Shown in pieces: positions 8,611 through 18,343 of a DNA stretch of 64,000 bases. The notes beneath the pieces are model-generated. The model saw nothing but the letters and a program-made list of their open reading frames with translations, ran no database searches and was not told where the DNA came from. This DNA is from Bradyrhizobiaceae bacterium Ga0074131 (GTDB taxonomy: Bacteria > Pseudomonadota > Alphaproteobacteria > Rhizobiales > Xanthobacteraceae): NCBI GenBank assembly GCA_001464035.1, contig LNEC01000011.1:248001-312000 (forward strand), in the 5' to 3' direction. Positions within the stretch are counted from its first letter, which is position 1. Every line of letters starts with the position of its first letter. The position numbers and the translations under genes are program-made.

Positions 8611-10488
8611 ATGCTTTCAATCACCGACATTTCGGTCCGGATTGCCGGACGGCTTTTGATCGATAACAGCTCGGTTCAGATCGTGCCTGGCTCACGCGTG
8701 GGTTTTGTCGGCCGTAATGGAGTCGGCAAATCGACACTGTTCCACGCGATCCGGGGCGAACTGCCAACCGAAAGCGGTTCCATCACGCTGCCTCCGCGCT
8801 GGCGTATCGGCAGCCTCGCGCAAGAGGCTCCCGACGGTCCGGAGAGCCTGATCGATGTCGTGCTGAAGGCCGACCTGGAGCGCGACGCGCTGCTGAGCGA
8901 AGCCGAGAGCGCGCACGATCCTTCCCGAATCGCCGATATCCAAACCCGGCTCGTGGACATCGACGCGCATTCGGCGCCGGCCCGCGCGGCCGCGATCCTG
9001 AGCGGCCTTGGTTTTTCCACCGCCGATCAGGCAAGGTCCTGTTCGGAATTTTCCGGCGGCTGGCGCATGCGGGTCGCGCTGGCGGCGACGCTGTTTTCTG
9101 CGCCCGACCTTCTGCTGCTCGACGAGCCCACCAACTACCTCGACCTCGAGGGCACGCTGTGGCTCGAGGATCATCTGGCGAACTATCCGCGCACGGTGAT
9201 CGTCATCAGCCATGACCGTGACCTGCTCGACACCTCGGTCGACCAGATCCTGCACCTCGATCGCACCAGGCTGACGCTCTACAAGGGGACCTATTCGTCG
9301 TTCGAAGAGCAACGCGCCACCCGCGAGATGCTCGACGCCAAGCACGCCAAGCGGCAGATGGACGAGCGCAAGCGCCTGCAGGCCTTCGTCGATCGCTTCA
9401 AGGCCAAGGCCTCGAAAGCCCGCCAGGCGCAGTCGCGCGTCAAGATGCTGGAACGGATGAAGCCGGTCACCGCCCTGGTGACGCAGGACGTGCGCGAAAT
9501 CTCCTTTCCGGTGCCCGAGAGAATGCTGTCACCGCCGATCATCGCGGTCGACAACGTCTCGGTCGGCTACGATCCGAAGAAGCCGGTGCTCAATCGCGTT
9601 ACCTTGCGCATCGACACCGACGACCGCATCGCCCTGCTCGGTTCCAACGGCAACGGCAAGTCGACGCTGGTCAAGCTGCTGGCCAACAAGCTGACGCCGT
9701 TCTCCGGTCACGTCACACGGGCCGAAAAACTGTCGGTCGGCTATTTCGCGCAACACCAGGTCGACGAGCTCAATCTCGACGGCTCGGCTTATGATCACGT
9801 CCGCAAGCTTATGCCGGACGCCACCGAGACCAAGGTGCGCGGACGCACCGGCGCGATCGGGTTCTCCGGCAAGGCCGGCGATACTCTCGTCAAGAGCCTG
9901 TCGGGCGGTGAGAAAGCGCGGCTATTGCTCGGACTTGCGACCTTCTTCGGTCCCAACATGATCATTCTCGACGAGCCGACCAACCATTTGGACATCGACA
10001 GCCGTGCGGCACTTGCCGAAGCGATCAACGAGTTTCCCGGCGCCGTCATCATGGTCTCCCATGACCGCTATCTGATCGAAGCGTGCGCCGATCAATTGTG
10101 GGTGGTAGCCGATCAAGCGGTGACCACTTATGACGGCGACCTCGACGATTACAGGCGCATGGTGCTGTCGGCACGCGGCATGCGCACCAACTCGCGCGAC
10201 CGTGGCGACAATGAACGCGAAGCCAACCGCGACAAGCCCGCGCGCAACAAGTCCGAGAAGCGCATCCCGCTGAAGCAGAAGATCTCCAACGCCGAGGCCG
10301 AGATCGCACGCATCAGCGGCATCATTTCCAAGATCGATACCGCGCTGGCGCTGCCGGATTTGTTCAAGCGCGATCCCAAGCAGGCGGCCCAGCTCAGCAA
10401 GGCACGGGCCGGCGCCGAAAGCGCCCTGCAGCGCGCGGAGGAAGAATGGCTGGCGGCAAGCTCGCAATACGATCAGGCAACGGGCTGA
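8611..10488 (+). CDS. ABC-F family ATP-binding protein
   Basis: A soluble duplicated ABC ATPase of the ABC-F group (Uup/EttA/YheS-like), acting on ribosomes rather than in transport. In the 625-residue protein, domain 1 has GRNGVGKST near residue 31, FSGGWRMR and LLLLDEPTNYLD. Domain 2 has GSNGNGKST, LSGGEKARL and IILDEPTNHLD. A charged linker at about 230-290 separates them, and a basic C-terminal coiled coil (residues about 520-620) resembles the Uup tail. No membrane segments are present. Which ABC-F subgroup it belongs to cannot be settled by eye. Confidence 0.92.
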   Translation: MLSITDISVRIAGRLLIDNSSVQIVPGSRVGFVGRNGVGKSTLFHAIRGELPTESGSITLPPRWRIGSLAQEAPDGPESLIDVVLKADLERDALLSEAESAHDPSRIADIQTRLVDIDAHSAPARAAAILSGLGFSTADQARSCSEFSGGWRMRVALAATLFSAPDLLLLDEPTNYLDLEGTLWLEDHLANYPRTVIVISHDRDLLDTSVDQILHLDRTRLTLYKGTYSSFEEQRATREMLDAKHAKRQMDERKRLQAFVDRFKAKASKARQAQSRVKMLERMKPVTALVTQDVREISFPVPERMLSPPIIAVDNVSVGYDPKKPVLNRVTLRIDTDDRIALLGSNGNGKSTLVKLLANKLTPFSGHVTRAEKLSVGYFAQHQVDELNLDGSAYDHVRKLMPDATETKVRGRTGAIGFSGKAGDTLVKSLSGGEKARLLLGLATFFGPNMIILDEPTNHLDIDSRAALAEAINEFPGAVIMVSHDRYLIEACADQLWVVADQAVTTYDGDLDDYRRMVLSARGMRTNSRDRGDNEREANRDKPARNKSEKRIPLKQKISNAEAEIARISGIISKIDTALALPDLFKRDPKQAAQLSKARAGAESALQRAEEEWLAASSQYDQATG

Positions 10489-10526
10489 GACGTTTCACGG
10501 CGGCATGAAAGCACGCGGACCAGCGA

Positions 10527-11096
10527 TCAGGTCGCGGCCGGCTTTTTCTTGGCCTTCGGCCTCGCCGCCGGCGCAGCCGGTTCTGACACGCGCTCGATCG
10601 AGCTCAGGCGTCCGGCTGTGAAGGTGTAGATTCCGGCGCGTTGACCACGGGAATAATTGACCACCGCCACCCGGTCGCCGCGCGCATTGTTCGAGAGGCT
10701 GACGCTGTCAGGTGCGCCGATGCCGCGCACGACGTCGCATTCGGTATGGCCAAGCGCCACGGTTCCCCGGGTCGAGGGCGCCGGCGCGCCCTCGGTCTGG
10801 GCGTTCGCATCCGCCGGTGCGCCGGGAGGCGCCATGCCCGGACATCCCCCGTCGGCGCTCACCAGATCCTCCGCCGTCACCGGTTTGTCGGGGGTCAAGG
10901 GCGTCGTCTCGATCGACACATTCCGGATGAAGAGCCTGCCGGAACGAGAAAACCATTCCGCGTCTTTCGACAGCAGATCGGACTGAAACATGTTGGCCGC
11001 GCCCGAGCAGCCCGCCATCAGGGGGGCCAGCAACAGCAGCGCCAGCAGGCGTTCGCGATGATGTTTCTCGACTCGCACGTTCAGCTGAATTCCCAA
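10527..11096 (-). CDS. hypothetical lipoprotein
   Basis: A protein of up to 189 residues with a hydrophobic stretch LLALLLLAPLMAGC ending in a lipobox Cys, so it should be exported and lipidated. The start is uncertain: TTG at 11096 or GTG at 11078, the latter giving a more normal signal peptide. The mature part has a proline/alanine linker around 105-130, then ECDVVRGIGAPDSVSLSNN and VVNYSRG, a layout like the short OmlA/SmpA-type lipoproteins. The tail is rich in Ala, Pro and Lys. Specific function unknown. Confidence 0.7.
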   Translation of the reverse strand: MGIQLNVRVEKHHRERLLALLLLAPLMAGCSGAANMFQSDLLSKDAEWFSRSGRLFIRNVSIETTPLTPDKPVTAEDLVSADGGCPGMAPPGAPADANAQTEGAPAPSTRGTVALGHTECDVVRGIGAPDSVSLSNNARGDRVAVVNYSRGQRAGIYTFTAGRLSSIERVSEPAAPAARPKAKKKPAAT

Positions 11097-11201
11097 CCCT
11101 GTCGCTTAAGCGGTTGTCCCACCATCACTTTGCGGCATGACCGTGGCTATCTCCAAGCCTGCGGGCCGAAACCTTATATTATCATTAATTGCCCGACATC
11201 G

Positions 11202-11654
11202 CTAATTCCGCCGCTGCCACCGGCCGCGCTCGTCGGCCTGCCAGTAGGTGACCTCGAATCCGCGCAACTTGCAATCGGTCCAGGCGCCCCGGGCAGCGCC
11301 GAGCGCGTTGTCGTCGTCACCGTTGAAGACCAGAACCAGACGGTCATAGGCCTCGCAGTCCGCTGGCAGCGCGGCATTGTCGATCAGAAACCTCACATTG
11401 GCCCGGTTCGGGTTGCCCTCCTCCACGGCCAGCACGATCGGCTGGTCCTGGGCGTCAGCGGCGCGCCAGGTGGTGTGCGGCAGGAACGAATCGTCGCGAT
11501 AGGTCCACAGGTGGGCGTCGAGCACGTCCGCGCGCTCTTCCGACGTCGACTGCACCACCACCCGCCAGCCACGCTCCAGCGATTTCTCCAGCAACGGCGG
11601 CAGCACGTTCTCGAGCAACATGTCCTGCAGATGGTAGAACAGAACTTCCGTCAT
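11202..11654 (-). CDS. holC: DNA polymerase III subunit chi
   Basis: The chi subunit links the clamp loader to single-stranded DNA-binding protein. The 150-residue protein begins MTEVLFYHLQDMLLENVLPP and contains LLEKSLERGWRVVVQ, HLWTYRDDSFLPH and a VFNGDD segment, all typical of HolC. It sits 6 bases after the stop of pepA on the same strand, the usual pepA-holC pair. Confidence 0.93.
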   Translation of the reverse strand: MTEVLFYHLQDMLLENVLPPLLEKSLERGWRVVVQSTSEERADVLDAHLWTYRDDSFLPHTTWRAADAQDQPIVLAVEEGNPNRANVRFLIDNAALPADCEAYDRLVLVFNGDDDNALGAARGAWTDCKLRGFEVTYWQADERGRWQRRN

Positions 11655-11660
11655 CGGGCT

Positions 11661-13166
11661 TCAGCTCTTGCTGCCTTCGTAATACTCCGCCACCAGCCGC
11701 TCCAGCAGGCGGACGCCATAGCCCGAGCCCCAGCTGTGATTGATGTCGGATTTCGGCGCGCCCATGGCCGTTCCCGCGATATCGAGATGCGCCCACGGCG
11801 TGTCGTCGACGAACCGCTGCAGGAACTGGGCGGCGGTGATCGAACCACCGTTGCGGACACCTGCGTTTTTCATGTCGGCGAACTGCGAGTCGATCTGCTT
11901 GTCGTATTCCGGACCGAGCGGCATGCGCCACACCCGCTCCCCCGTCGCCAGCCCGACCTTGGTCAGCCGTTCGGCCAATTCGTCGTTGTTGGAAAACATG
12001 CCGGCATATTCGGTGCCGAGCGCCACCATGATCGCGCCGGTCAGCGTCGCCAGATCGACCATGAATTTCGGCTTGAACTTCTTGGCCACGTACCAGAGCA
12101 CGTCGGCCAGCACCAGGCGGCCTTCGGCGTCGGTGTTGATGATCTCGATGGTCTGGCCGGACATCGAGGTCACGATATCGCCGGGACGCTGCGCATTGCC
12201 ATCCGGCATGTTCTCGACCAGCCCGATGGCGCCGACCGCATTGACCTTCGCCTTGCGCGCGGCCAGCGCATGCATCAGCCCGACCACGCAGGCCGCGCCG
12301 CCCATATCGCCCTTCATGTCCTCCATGCTCGCGGAGCCCTTGATGGAGATGCCGCCGGTGTCGAAACACACGCCCTTGCCGACAAAGGCCACCGGCTGCT
12401 CGCCGCGCTTGCCGCCATTCCAGCGCATGATTACGGTGCGGCCGGGTTGCGTCGAGCCCTGGGCGACGCCGAGCAGCGCGCCCATGCCGAGTTTGGTCAT
12501 GGCCTTGACGTCGAGAATCTGGACATCGACGCCGAGCTTGCGCAGCTGCGCGGCGCGCCGCGCGAATTCCACGGGATAAAGCACGTTCGGCGGCTCATTG
12601 ACGAGTTCGCGCGCCATGATGACGCCGTCGACAATATGCGCGCGAGGGGCGAAGGCTTTTCGCGCGGCGGCGACATCGCCGACGGCGAGGGAAACCTCGG
12701 CGCGCACCGCGGCATCCTCGCCGTCCTTCTTGCGGGTCTTGTAGCGGTCGAACTTATAGGCGCGCAGCCGCAACCCCGAGGCTACCGCGGCGGCCTGGTC
12801 GGGCTTCATCGCCCCATCGGGCAATTCCGCCATGATCGTCACCACCGCGTTGCCGGCGAGCAGCTTGCCGGCCGCTGCGCCGCCAAGCTTGAGAAAATCA
12901 TCGTCCTTGATCGCCGACAGCTTGCCGGCGCCAACCACGATCAGCCGGGAGGCCTTCAGGCCCTCCGGCGCCAGAATATCGAGCGTGGAGCCGCTCTTTC
13001 CCTTGAACCGATTGGTTTCCGCAGCGCGCTTGACCACATCGGCTGCCGCCCCCAGCACCTTGCGCGTCGCCACGCCGAATTTCAGGGTGTCGTCGCAAAA
13101 GACCACCAGAACCCCGCGCGGGGCGGTGGAAAACGGGACGAAGCCGACCTTGACGGCGTCGGACAT
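11661..13166 (-). CDS. pepA: leucyl aminopeptidase (cytosol aminopeptidase, M17)
   Basis: A di-metal aminopeptidase that removes N-terminal amino acids. The start at ATG 13166 ([12 protein letters not shown]) is supported by the strong ribosome-binding site GGAGGAATT just upstream and gives 501 residues. An upstream in-frame start at 13274 would add 36 residues without support. The catalytic half contains [24 protein letters not shown] and the M17 signature [14 protein letters not shown]. The gene leads the pepA-holC pair and is divergent from lptF. Confidence 0.96.
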   Translation of the reverse strand: MSDAVKVGFVPFSTAPRGVLVVFCDDTLKFGVATRKVLGAAADVVKRAAETNRFKGKSGSTLDILAPEGLKASRLIVVGAGKLSAIKDDDFLKLGGAAAGKLLAGNAVVTIMAELPDGAMKPDQAAAVASGLRLRAYKFDRYKTRKKDGEDAAVRAEVSLAVGDVAAARKAFAPRAHIVDGVIMARELVNEPPNVLYPVEFARRAAQLRKLGVDVQILDVKAMTKLGMGALLGVAQGSTQPGRTVIMRWNGGKRGEQPVAFVGKGVCFDTGGISIKGSASMEDMKGDMGGAACVVGLMHALAARKAKVNAVGAIGLVENMPDGNAQRPGDIVTSMSGQTIEIINTDAEGRLVLADVLWYVAKKFKPKFMVDLATLTGAIMVALGTEYAGMFSNNDELAERLTKVGLATGERVWRMPLGPEYDKQIDSQFADMKNAGVRNGGSITAAQFLQRFVDDTPWAHLDIAGTAMGAPKSDINHSWGSGYGVRLLERLVAEYYEGSKS

Positions 13167-13513
13167 GGGCAATTCCTCCAAGAATTCAGGGCTTTCGCTG
13201 GTCGGGAACCCGCCAGGCGCGGTTCGAATGTTCTGTTCGGCGGTTGCTGCATATCCGCTGGGAGCATGGTCCAAGCACTATGGCCTGTCAGCCGCTAGAC
13301 TGCCAAGCGTCGCCGTGGCGCATAAGCCACATAGCACGAAACATTAACCATCCGGCAAGGGTGCCATGGCGCAGCCATTTTGTTGACGGATCAAAGGGAT
13401 GGTAGTGACAATGTAGGCTGCCAGAACAGCTGCGGCGCGACCGATGGGGATCCCGATTCGGGATCGGTCGTGAGCGGCGGGTTCGGCTTGCTGGGTGGGA
13501 TCGTGCGGTAACG
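13167..13513. other. divergent pepA/lptF promoter region
   Basis: 347 bases between the starts of pepA (minus) and lptF (plus). A possible lptF promoter is TTGACG at 13383-13388 with GACAAT at 13407-13412, an 18-base spacing; this is weak. A perfect palindrome at 13449-13465 lies downstream of it. No other gene is seen. Confidence 0.4.
13449..13465. promoter_or_regulatory. perfect 17-bp palindrome upstream of lptF
   Basis: GATCCCGA-T-TCGGGATC, two 8-base inverted arms around one base, ends 48 bases before the lptF start. It could be a protein-binding site or an early transcript hairpin for the lptF-lptG-lptD-surA-pdxA-rsmA operon. No regulator is identified. Confidence 0.4.
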
Positions 13514-14683
13514 ATGGGGTCGATCGACAGGTATATCTTTAGAACGACGCTTGCGTCGTTTGCGCTGATTCTGGTGAGCCTGACCGGGGTGATCTGGATT
13601 ACGCAGGCGTTGCGCGGCATTGACCTGATGACGAGCCAGGGTCAGACCATCATCACCTTTCTCGGAATCACCAGTCTCGTCATCCCGGCGCTGGTGCTGA
13701 TCATTGCGCCGATCGCGCTGATGATCGCGATCTCGCATACCCTCAACAAGCTTGCCACCGATTCCGAGATCATCGTGATGAATGCGGCCGGCTTCTCGCC
13801 GTTCCGGCTGTTTCGCCCGTTCCTCTATGCCACCTGCGTGGTGGCGATCATGGTGGCCTTCATCGCCTCCTACCTCGCCCCCGACGGCATGCGCCGGATC
13901 AAGCAGTGGGACGCCGAGATCACCGCTGACGTGCTCACCAACATCCTGCAGCCGGGCCGCTTTGCCCAGCTCGATCAGAATCTCACCATCCGCATTCGCG
14001 AGCGCCAGCCGGGTGGCGTGCTCGCCGGCATTTTTGTCGATGATCGCCGCGACCCCAAGGAACGCGTCACCATCATTGCCGACCATGGCACGATCCTGCG
14101 GAACGAGAGCGGTTCCTATCTGGTGCTGGAGGACGGAAATCTCCAGCGTTTCGAAGCGGGCAAGCGCGACCCGGCGCTGGTGGCGTTCGGCCGCTATGCG
14201 TTCGACATGTCGAAATTCTCCAATCATGGCCGCGACGTCACGCTGGGAATCCGCGAACGCTACATCTGGGAATTGCTGCAGCCGTCGGCCGAGGATCCGG
14301 TTTACCAGCAATTGCCCGGCCAGTTCCGTGCCGAATTGCACGACCGTTTCATGGCGCCGATCTACCCCTTCGCCTTCGCGGCCCTGACATTCGCGTTTCT
14401 GGGAACACCGCGCACCACGCGGCAGAGCCGCAACTTTTCAATTGGCGGTTCGATTCTGGCCGTCTTCGGGTTGCGCATGGCGGGTTTCGCCTGCTCCGTC
14501 ATGACAGTGAAATCGCCGCTCGCGGCCGTGTTTCAGTACCTGATGCTGGTCGTTGCGATCGGCGGCGGGCTGGCGATGATCCTGGCGGGCATCGTGGTGG
14601 AACCGCCTGCGGCGCTGATGGAGGCCATCAACAGGACGAACGAACGTATTCTGCGGTTGTTCGGGCGACCGGTCACAGCATGA
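13514..14683 (+). CDS. lptF: LPS export ABC transporter permease LptF
   Basis: Inner-membrane permease that, with LptG and LptB, extracts lipopolysaccharide and sends it to the outer membrane. The 389-residue protein starts MGSIDRYIFRTTLASFALIL, the family opening, with three N-terminal membrane segments, a periplasmic beta-rich region (about 130-270) and three C-terminal segments after HDRFMAPIYPFAFAAL. It belongs to the YjgP/YjgQ family. Its stop overlaps the lptG start (ATGA). Confidence 0.95.
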   Translation: MGSIDRYIFRTTLASFALILVSLTGVIWITQALRGIDLMTSQGQTIITFLGITSLVIPALVLIIAPIALMIAISHTLNKLATDSEIIVMNAAGFSPFRLFRPFLYATCVVAIMVAFIASYLAPDGMRRIKQWDAEITADVLTNILQPGRFAQLDQNLTIRIRERQPGGVLAGIFVDDRRDPKERVTIIADHGTILRNESGSYLVLEDGNLQRFEAGKRDPALVAFGRYAFDMSKFSNHGRDVTLGIRERYIWELLQPSAEDPVYQQLPGQFRAELHDRFMAPIYPFAFAALTFAFLGTPRTTRQSRNFSIGGSILAVFGLRMAGFACSVMTVKSPLAAVFQYLMLVVAIGGGLAMILAGIVVEPPAALMEAINRTNERILRLFGRPVTA

Positions 14684-15777
14684 GCATGATGACCAACACG
14701 CTCGGGCGATATTTTGCCGGCCGCTTCGTGATCTCGGCGGTCGGCGTTTTCGCGAGCATCTTCGTCCTGCTGGTGCTGGTCGACTACATCGAAATGGTCC
14801 GGAAGACGTCGGGACTGGCTTCGGCCTCCGCGATCACGGTGGCGAAGACGTCGATTTTCCGGGTGCCGCAACTGCTCGAGAAAATGATGCCGTTCTGCGT
14901 CCTGATCGGAGCGATGACCTGCTATCTCGCGCTGTCCCGTCGGCTGGAGCTCGTGGTGGCGCGCGCCGCCGGCGTTTCCGCCTGGCAATTCATCGCGCCG
15001 GCGCTGGCAAGCTCGATCATCCTCGGGTTCCTGGCAACCGTCGCCTACAACCCGATGTCCGCCAATCTGCGCGAGCTGTCCAAGCGTATGGAGGCGGAAC
15101 TGTTCGGCTCAGCGCCCGGCGGTGGAATCCAGGACGCTTCCGGCTTCTGGCTCAACCAGGTCGCCAGCGACGGACAGTGGATCATCAACGCCGCCCGCAG
15201 CGAGCAGCAGGGCGTCCGGCTGACCGGGCTCACGGTGTTCAAGTTCGACAACGACTACCAGTTCAAGGAGCGCATCGAGGCGCGCGAGGCGACGCTCGAG
15301 GAAGGCCGCTGGGTTTTTAGATCGGCGCGCCGATTCTCCCTCGACGCCCCGCCGGTTGATCAGGACAGCTTCTCCATCGCGACCAGCCTGACGCCAGCCC
15401 AGGTCCGCAACAGCTTTTCCACCCCTGAAACTGTGTCTTTCTGGCAACTACCTGGCTATATCCGGTCCTCGGAAAGCTCGGGATTCGCGACCGCAGGATA
15501 TCGGCTGCAGTACCACAAGCTCATCGCACAGCCGTTTTTGCTGGCCGCCATGGTCATGCTGGCAGCCTCGGTGAGCCTGCGCTTCTTTCGTTTCGGCGGC
15601 GTGCAAAAGATGGTTTTGAGTGGCGTGGGAGCGGGCTTTCTGCTCTACGTTCTGTCGAAAGTGACTGAGGATTTGAGCAAGGCTGAGTTGATGCATCCGA
15701 TCGCTGCGGCGTGGTTGCCCGTGTCCGTGGGCGGCCTCACCGGCTTTTTGGCCTTGCTGTACCAGGAGGACGGGTAG
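14680..15777 (+). CDS. lptG: LPS export ABC transporter permease LptG
   Basis: Partner of LptF in the LPS export complex. The 365-residue protein has MTNTLGRYFAGRFVISAVGV, three N-terminal membrane segments, a periplasmic jellyroll-type domain and LAAMVMLAASVSLRF near the C-terminus. It overlaps lptF by four bases and its TAG shares one base with the GTG start of lptD, so the three genes are translationally coupled. Confidence 0.95.
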   Translation: MSMMTNTLGRYFAGRFVISAVGVFASIFVLLVLVDYIEMVRKTSGLASASAITVAKTSIFRVPQLLEKMMPFCVLIGAMTCYLALSRRLELVVARAAGVSAWQFIAPALASSIILGFLATVAYNPMSANLRELSKRMEAELFGSAPGGGIQDASGFWLNQVASDGQWIINAARSEQQGVRLTGLTVFKFDNDYQFKERIEAREATLEEGRWVFRSARRFSLDAPPVDQDSFSIATSLTPAQVRNSFSTPETVSFWQLPGYIRSSESSGFATAGYRLQYHKLIAQPFLLAAMVMLAASVSLRFFRFGGVQKMVLSGVGAGFLLYVLSKVTEDLSKAELMHPIAAAWLPVSVGGLTGFLALLYQEDG

Positions 15778-18272
15778 TGGCCGTTGTCGCCGCCCGCCAG
15801 GGACGGTCGTCCGCGCTCCTGCGACGCACCCTCGTGCGCCGCGTCTGGAAGCGCTTGGCCGCAGCCGGCCGTCCGGTTCTGACGCTGGCTGTTGCGCTGA
15901 TTCTGGCAGCGGCGCTCGGCATGGCGACCACGCCACCGGCGTCCGCACAGGGCTTCACCTACAATCCGCGTCCGCCCCGGCCGGCGCCGCCCCGCCAGGC
16001 CAATGACGGACAGATGCTCGTGCAGGCTGTTGAGGTCGACTACGACTACAACAATCAGCGGGTGTCGGCGGTCGGCAACGTCCAGATGTTCTACAACGGC
16101 ACCAGCGTCGAGGCCGACAAGGTCACCTACGACCAGAAAACCAAACGGCTTCACGCCGAGGGCAACATCCGCATGACCGATGCGGATGGCAAGATCACCT
16201 ATGCCAATATCTTGGATCTGAGCGACGACTACCGTGACGGTTTCGTCGATTCGCTGCGTGTCGACACCGCCGACGCCACGCGGATGGCGGCGACGCGGAT
16301 GGACCGCTCCAGCGGCAACTACACCGTTTTCGAGAACGGCGTTTACACCGCCTGCGCGCCTTGCAAGGACGATCCGAAGAAGCCGCCGCTGTGGCAGGTC
16401 AAGGGCGCGCGCATCATTCACGATCAAACCGAGAAGATGCTGTATTTCGAGAACGCGCAGCTGGAATTCTTCGGTGTTCCGATGGCGTACCTGCCGTATT
16501 TTTCGACTCCGGATCCGACCGTGAAACGCAAGACCGGATTCCTGATGCCGGGCTTCAGCTCGGTGTCAACCTACGGATTCGGCGTGGAGACGCCGTTCTA
16601 CTGGGCCATCGCGCCCGATTACGACGCGACCTTCAACCCGCGCTTCACGACCCGGCAAGGCGTGCTGTTCCAGGGCGAATTCCGTCAGCGCCTGATCAAC
16701 GGGTCCTATCAAATCCGCGGCTACGGCATCAACCAGCTCGACCCCGGCGCCTTCGCCGGTCAACCTGGCGACCGTGAACTCCGCGGCGGCGTCGAAACCA
16801 AGGGCCAGTTCGCGATCAACGATAAATGGGTGTGGGGCTGGGACGGCGTGCTGCTGTCCGACTACTACTTCATGTCCGACTACCGTCTGGCCCAGTACCG
16901 CGATCCCCTGGGCTCGTTCCTGAGCCTGCCGACCGAAGCCATCTCTCAGCTTTACCTGACCGGCGTCGGCAATCGCAGCTTCTTCGATGCGCGCACCATC
17001 CACTACCTCAGCTTCTCGGGTAACCAGGACAAGGTTCCCGTCATTCACCCCGTGATCGATTATTCTAACGTCATCAACCGCCCGATCTTCGGCGGCGAGT
17101 TCAGCTACAAGACGAATCTGACGAGCCTGTCCCGAAACAACGCGGCGTTCGACCCCATTACAACGGTGGCGAACACCCAGGGATTGTGCCTCACCGCCTC
17201 CGCCGACCCGCTGGCTCGGCTGCCGGGCCAGTGCCTGCTCCGCGGCATACCCGGCACCTACACGCGGGCAACCGTCGAGGCGCAATGGCGGCGGTCGTTC
17301 ACCGATCCGGTCGGCCAGATCTGGACGCCGTTTGCCATCGTCCGCGCCGATGCGATCGACGCCTCGATTTCGAACCAGCCGGGCGTTTCGAATTTCCTCC
17401 CCGTCGGCGATACCCAGGCGCTGCGCCTGATGCCGACCGTCGGCCTCGAATACCGCTATCCCTTCATCAACGTTCAGCCCTGGGGCTCCACCACGATCGA
17501 GCCGATCGCGCAGGTCATCGTTCGACCCAATGAAACCTATGCCGGCAGGCTGCCCAATGAAGACGCGCAAAGCATGGTGTTCGACGCCAGCAACCTGTTC
17601 GCCGTCGACAAGTTCTCGGGCTACGACCGCGTCGAAGGCGGCGGCCGCGCCAATGTCGGCGTCCAGGCCACCACGCAATTCGACCGCGGCGGCTCCGTCA
17701 ATGTGCTGTTCGGGCAATCCTACCAGCTGTTCGGCCTGAACTCGTTCGCGGTGGCGGATGTGACCAATACCGGGGTTGCCTCCGGCCTGGAGAATACGCG
17801 ATCGGACTATGTCGCACGCGTCAATTATTCGCCCAACAGAACCTACACAGTCAGCGCGCGCGCGCGCGTGGACGAAGCCACACAAGATGTGAATCGTTTC
17901 GAGGCGGAAGGCCGCGCCAGCTTCGACCGTTGGTCGGTCAGCCTGGTGTACGGCAATTACGCCGCGCAGCCGGAACTTGGCTACCTGACGCGTCGTGAAG
18001 GGCTGCTCGGCAGCGGATCGATCAAGGTTGCCGCGAACTGGGTGGTGTCGGGGGCGGCCCGGTGGGATCTCGAAGCCAACAAGATCAACCAGTACGTCGT
18101 TGGCGCAGGCTACGTGGACGACTGCTTCGTGCTGGCGGCCAATTATGTGACCTCGTACAGATATTCGGCGGGCGCCACACCGCCGACGCTCAGCCACGCG
18201 TTTATGCTGCAGATCGGCCTGCGGACGATTGCCACGACGTCCTCAACGGGCACCGGCGCCGGCATACAATAG
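15777..18272 (+). CDS. lptD: LPS-assembly outer-membrane protein LptD
   Basis: Outer-membrane beta-barrel that inserts LPS into the outer leaflet. I use the GTG at 15777, overlapping lptG by one base, giving 831 residues. A signal peptide (TLAVALILAAALGMA, cleavage near SAQG) is visible. The N-terminal OstA/LptA-like domain has VQAVEVDYDYNNQRVSAVGN at about 80-100. The pair CAPCKDD near residue 200 holds cysteines, and the C-terminal half is a beta-barrel rich in aromatic and Asn/Gln-containing strands. It lies between lptG and surA, the standard order. An upstream in-frame start at 15711 inside lptG is less likely. Confidence 0.94.
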   Translation: MAVVAARQGRSSALLRRTLVRRVWKRLAAAGRPVLTLAVALILAAALGMATTPPASAQGFTYNPRPPRPAPPRQANDGQMLVQAVEVDYDYNNQRVSAVGNVQMFYNGTSVEADKVTYDQKTKRLHAEGNIRMTDADGKITYANILDLSDDYRDGFVDSLRVDTADATRMAATRMDRSSGNYTVFENGVYTACAPCKDDPKKPPLWQVKGARIIHDQTEKMLYFENAQLEFFGVPMAYLPYFSTPDPTVKRKTGFLMPGFSSVSTYGFGVETPFYWAIAPDYDATFNPRFTTRQGVLFQGEFRQRLINGSYQIRGYGINQLDPGAFAGQPGDRELRGGVETKGQFAINDKWVWGWDGVLLSDYYFMSDYRLAQYRDPLGSFLSLPTEAISQLYLTGVGNRSFFDARTIHYLSFSGNQDKVPVIHPVIDYSNVINRPIFGGEFSYKTNLTSLSRNNAAFDPITTVANTQGLCLTASADPLARLPGQCLLRGIPGTYTRATVEAQWRRSFTDPVGQIWTPFAIVRADAIDASISNQPGVSNFLPVGDTQALRLMPTVGLEYRYPFINVQPWGSTTIEPIAQVIVRPNETYAGRLPNEDAQSMVFDASNLFAVDKFSGYDRVEGGGRANVGVQATTQFDRGGSVNVLFGQSYQLFGLNSFAVADVTNTGVASGLENTRSDYVARVNYSPNRTYTVSARARVDEATQDVNRFEAEGRASFDRWSVSLVYGNYAAQPELGYLTRREGLLGSGSIKVAANWVVSGAARWDLEANKINQYVVGAGYVDDCFVLAANYVTSYRYSAGATPPTLSHAFMLQIGLRTIATTSSTGTGAGIQ

Positions 18273-18343
18273 CGCCAGATTCGATGCAGCCGAACCCTTG
18301 CCGCATCGCGGATCCAGTTCGAACCCGGTTTGATATAACGAAT

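Noticed and set aside
10641..13298. Very long plus-strand reading frame antisense to pepA and holC
   Set aside because: It lies over well supported minus-strand genes, has no family motifs and shows the Arg/His/Gly/Gln-rich composition expected from a high-GC shadow frame.
16566..18197. Long minus-strand reading frame opposite lptD
   Set aside because: Composition and absence of motifs indicate a shadow of the beta-barrel coding region.
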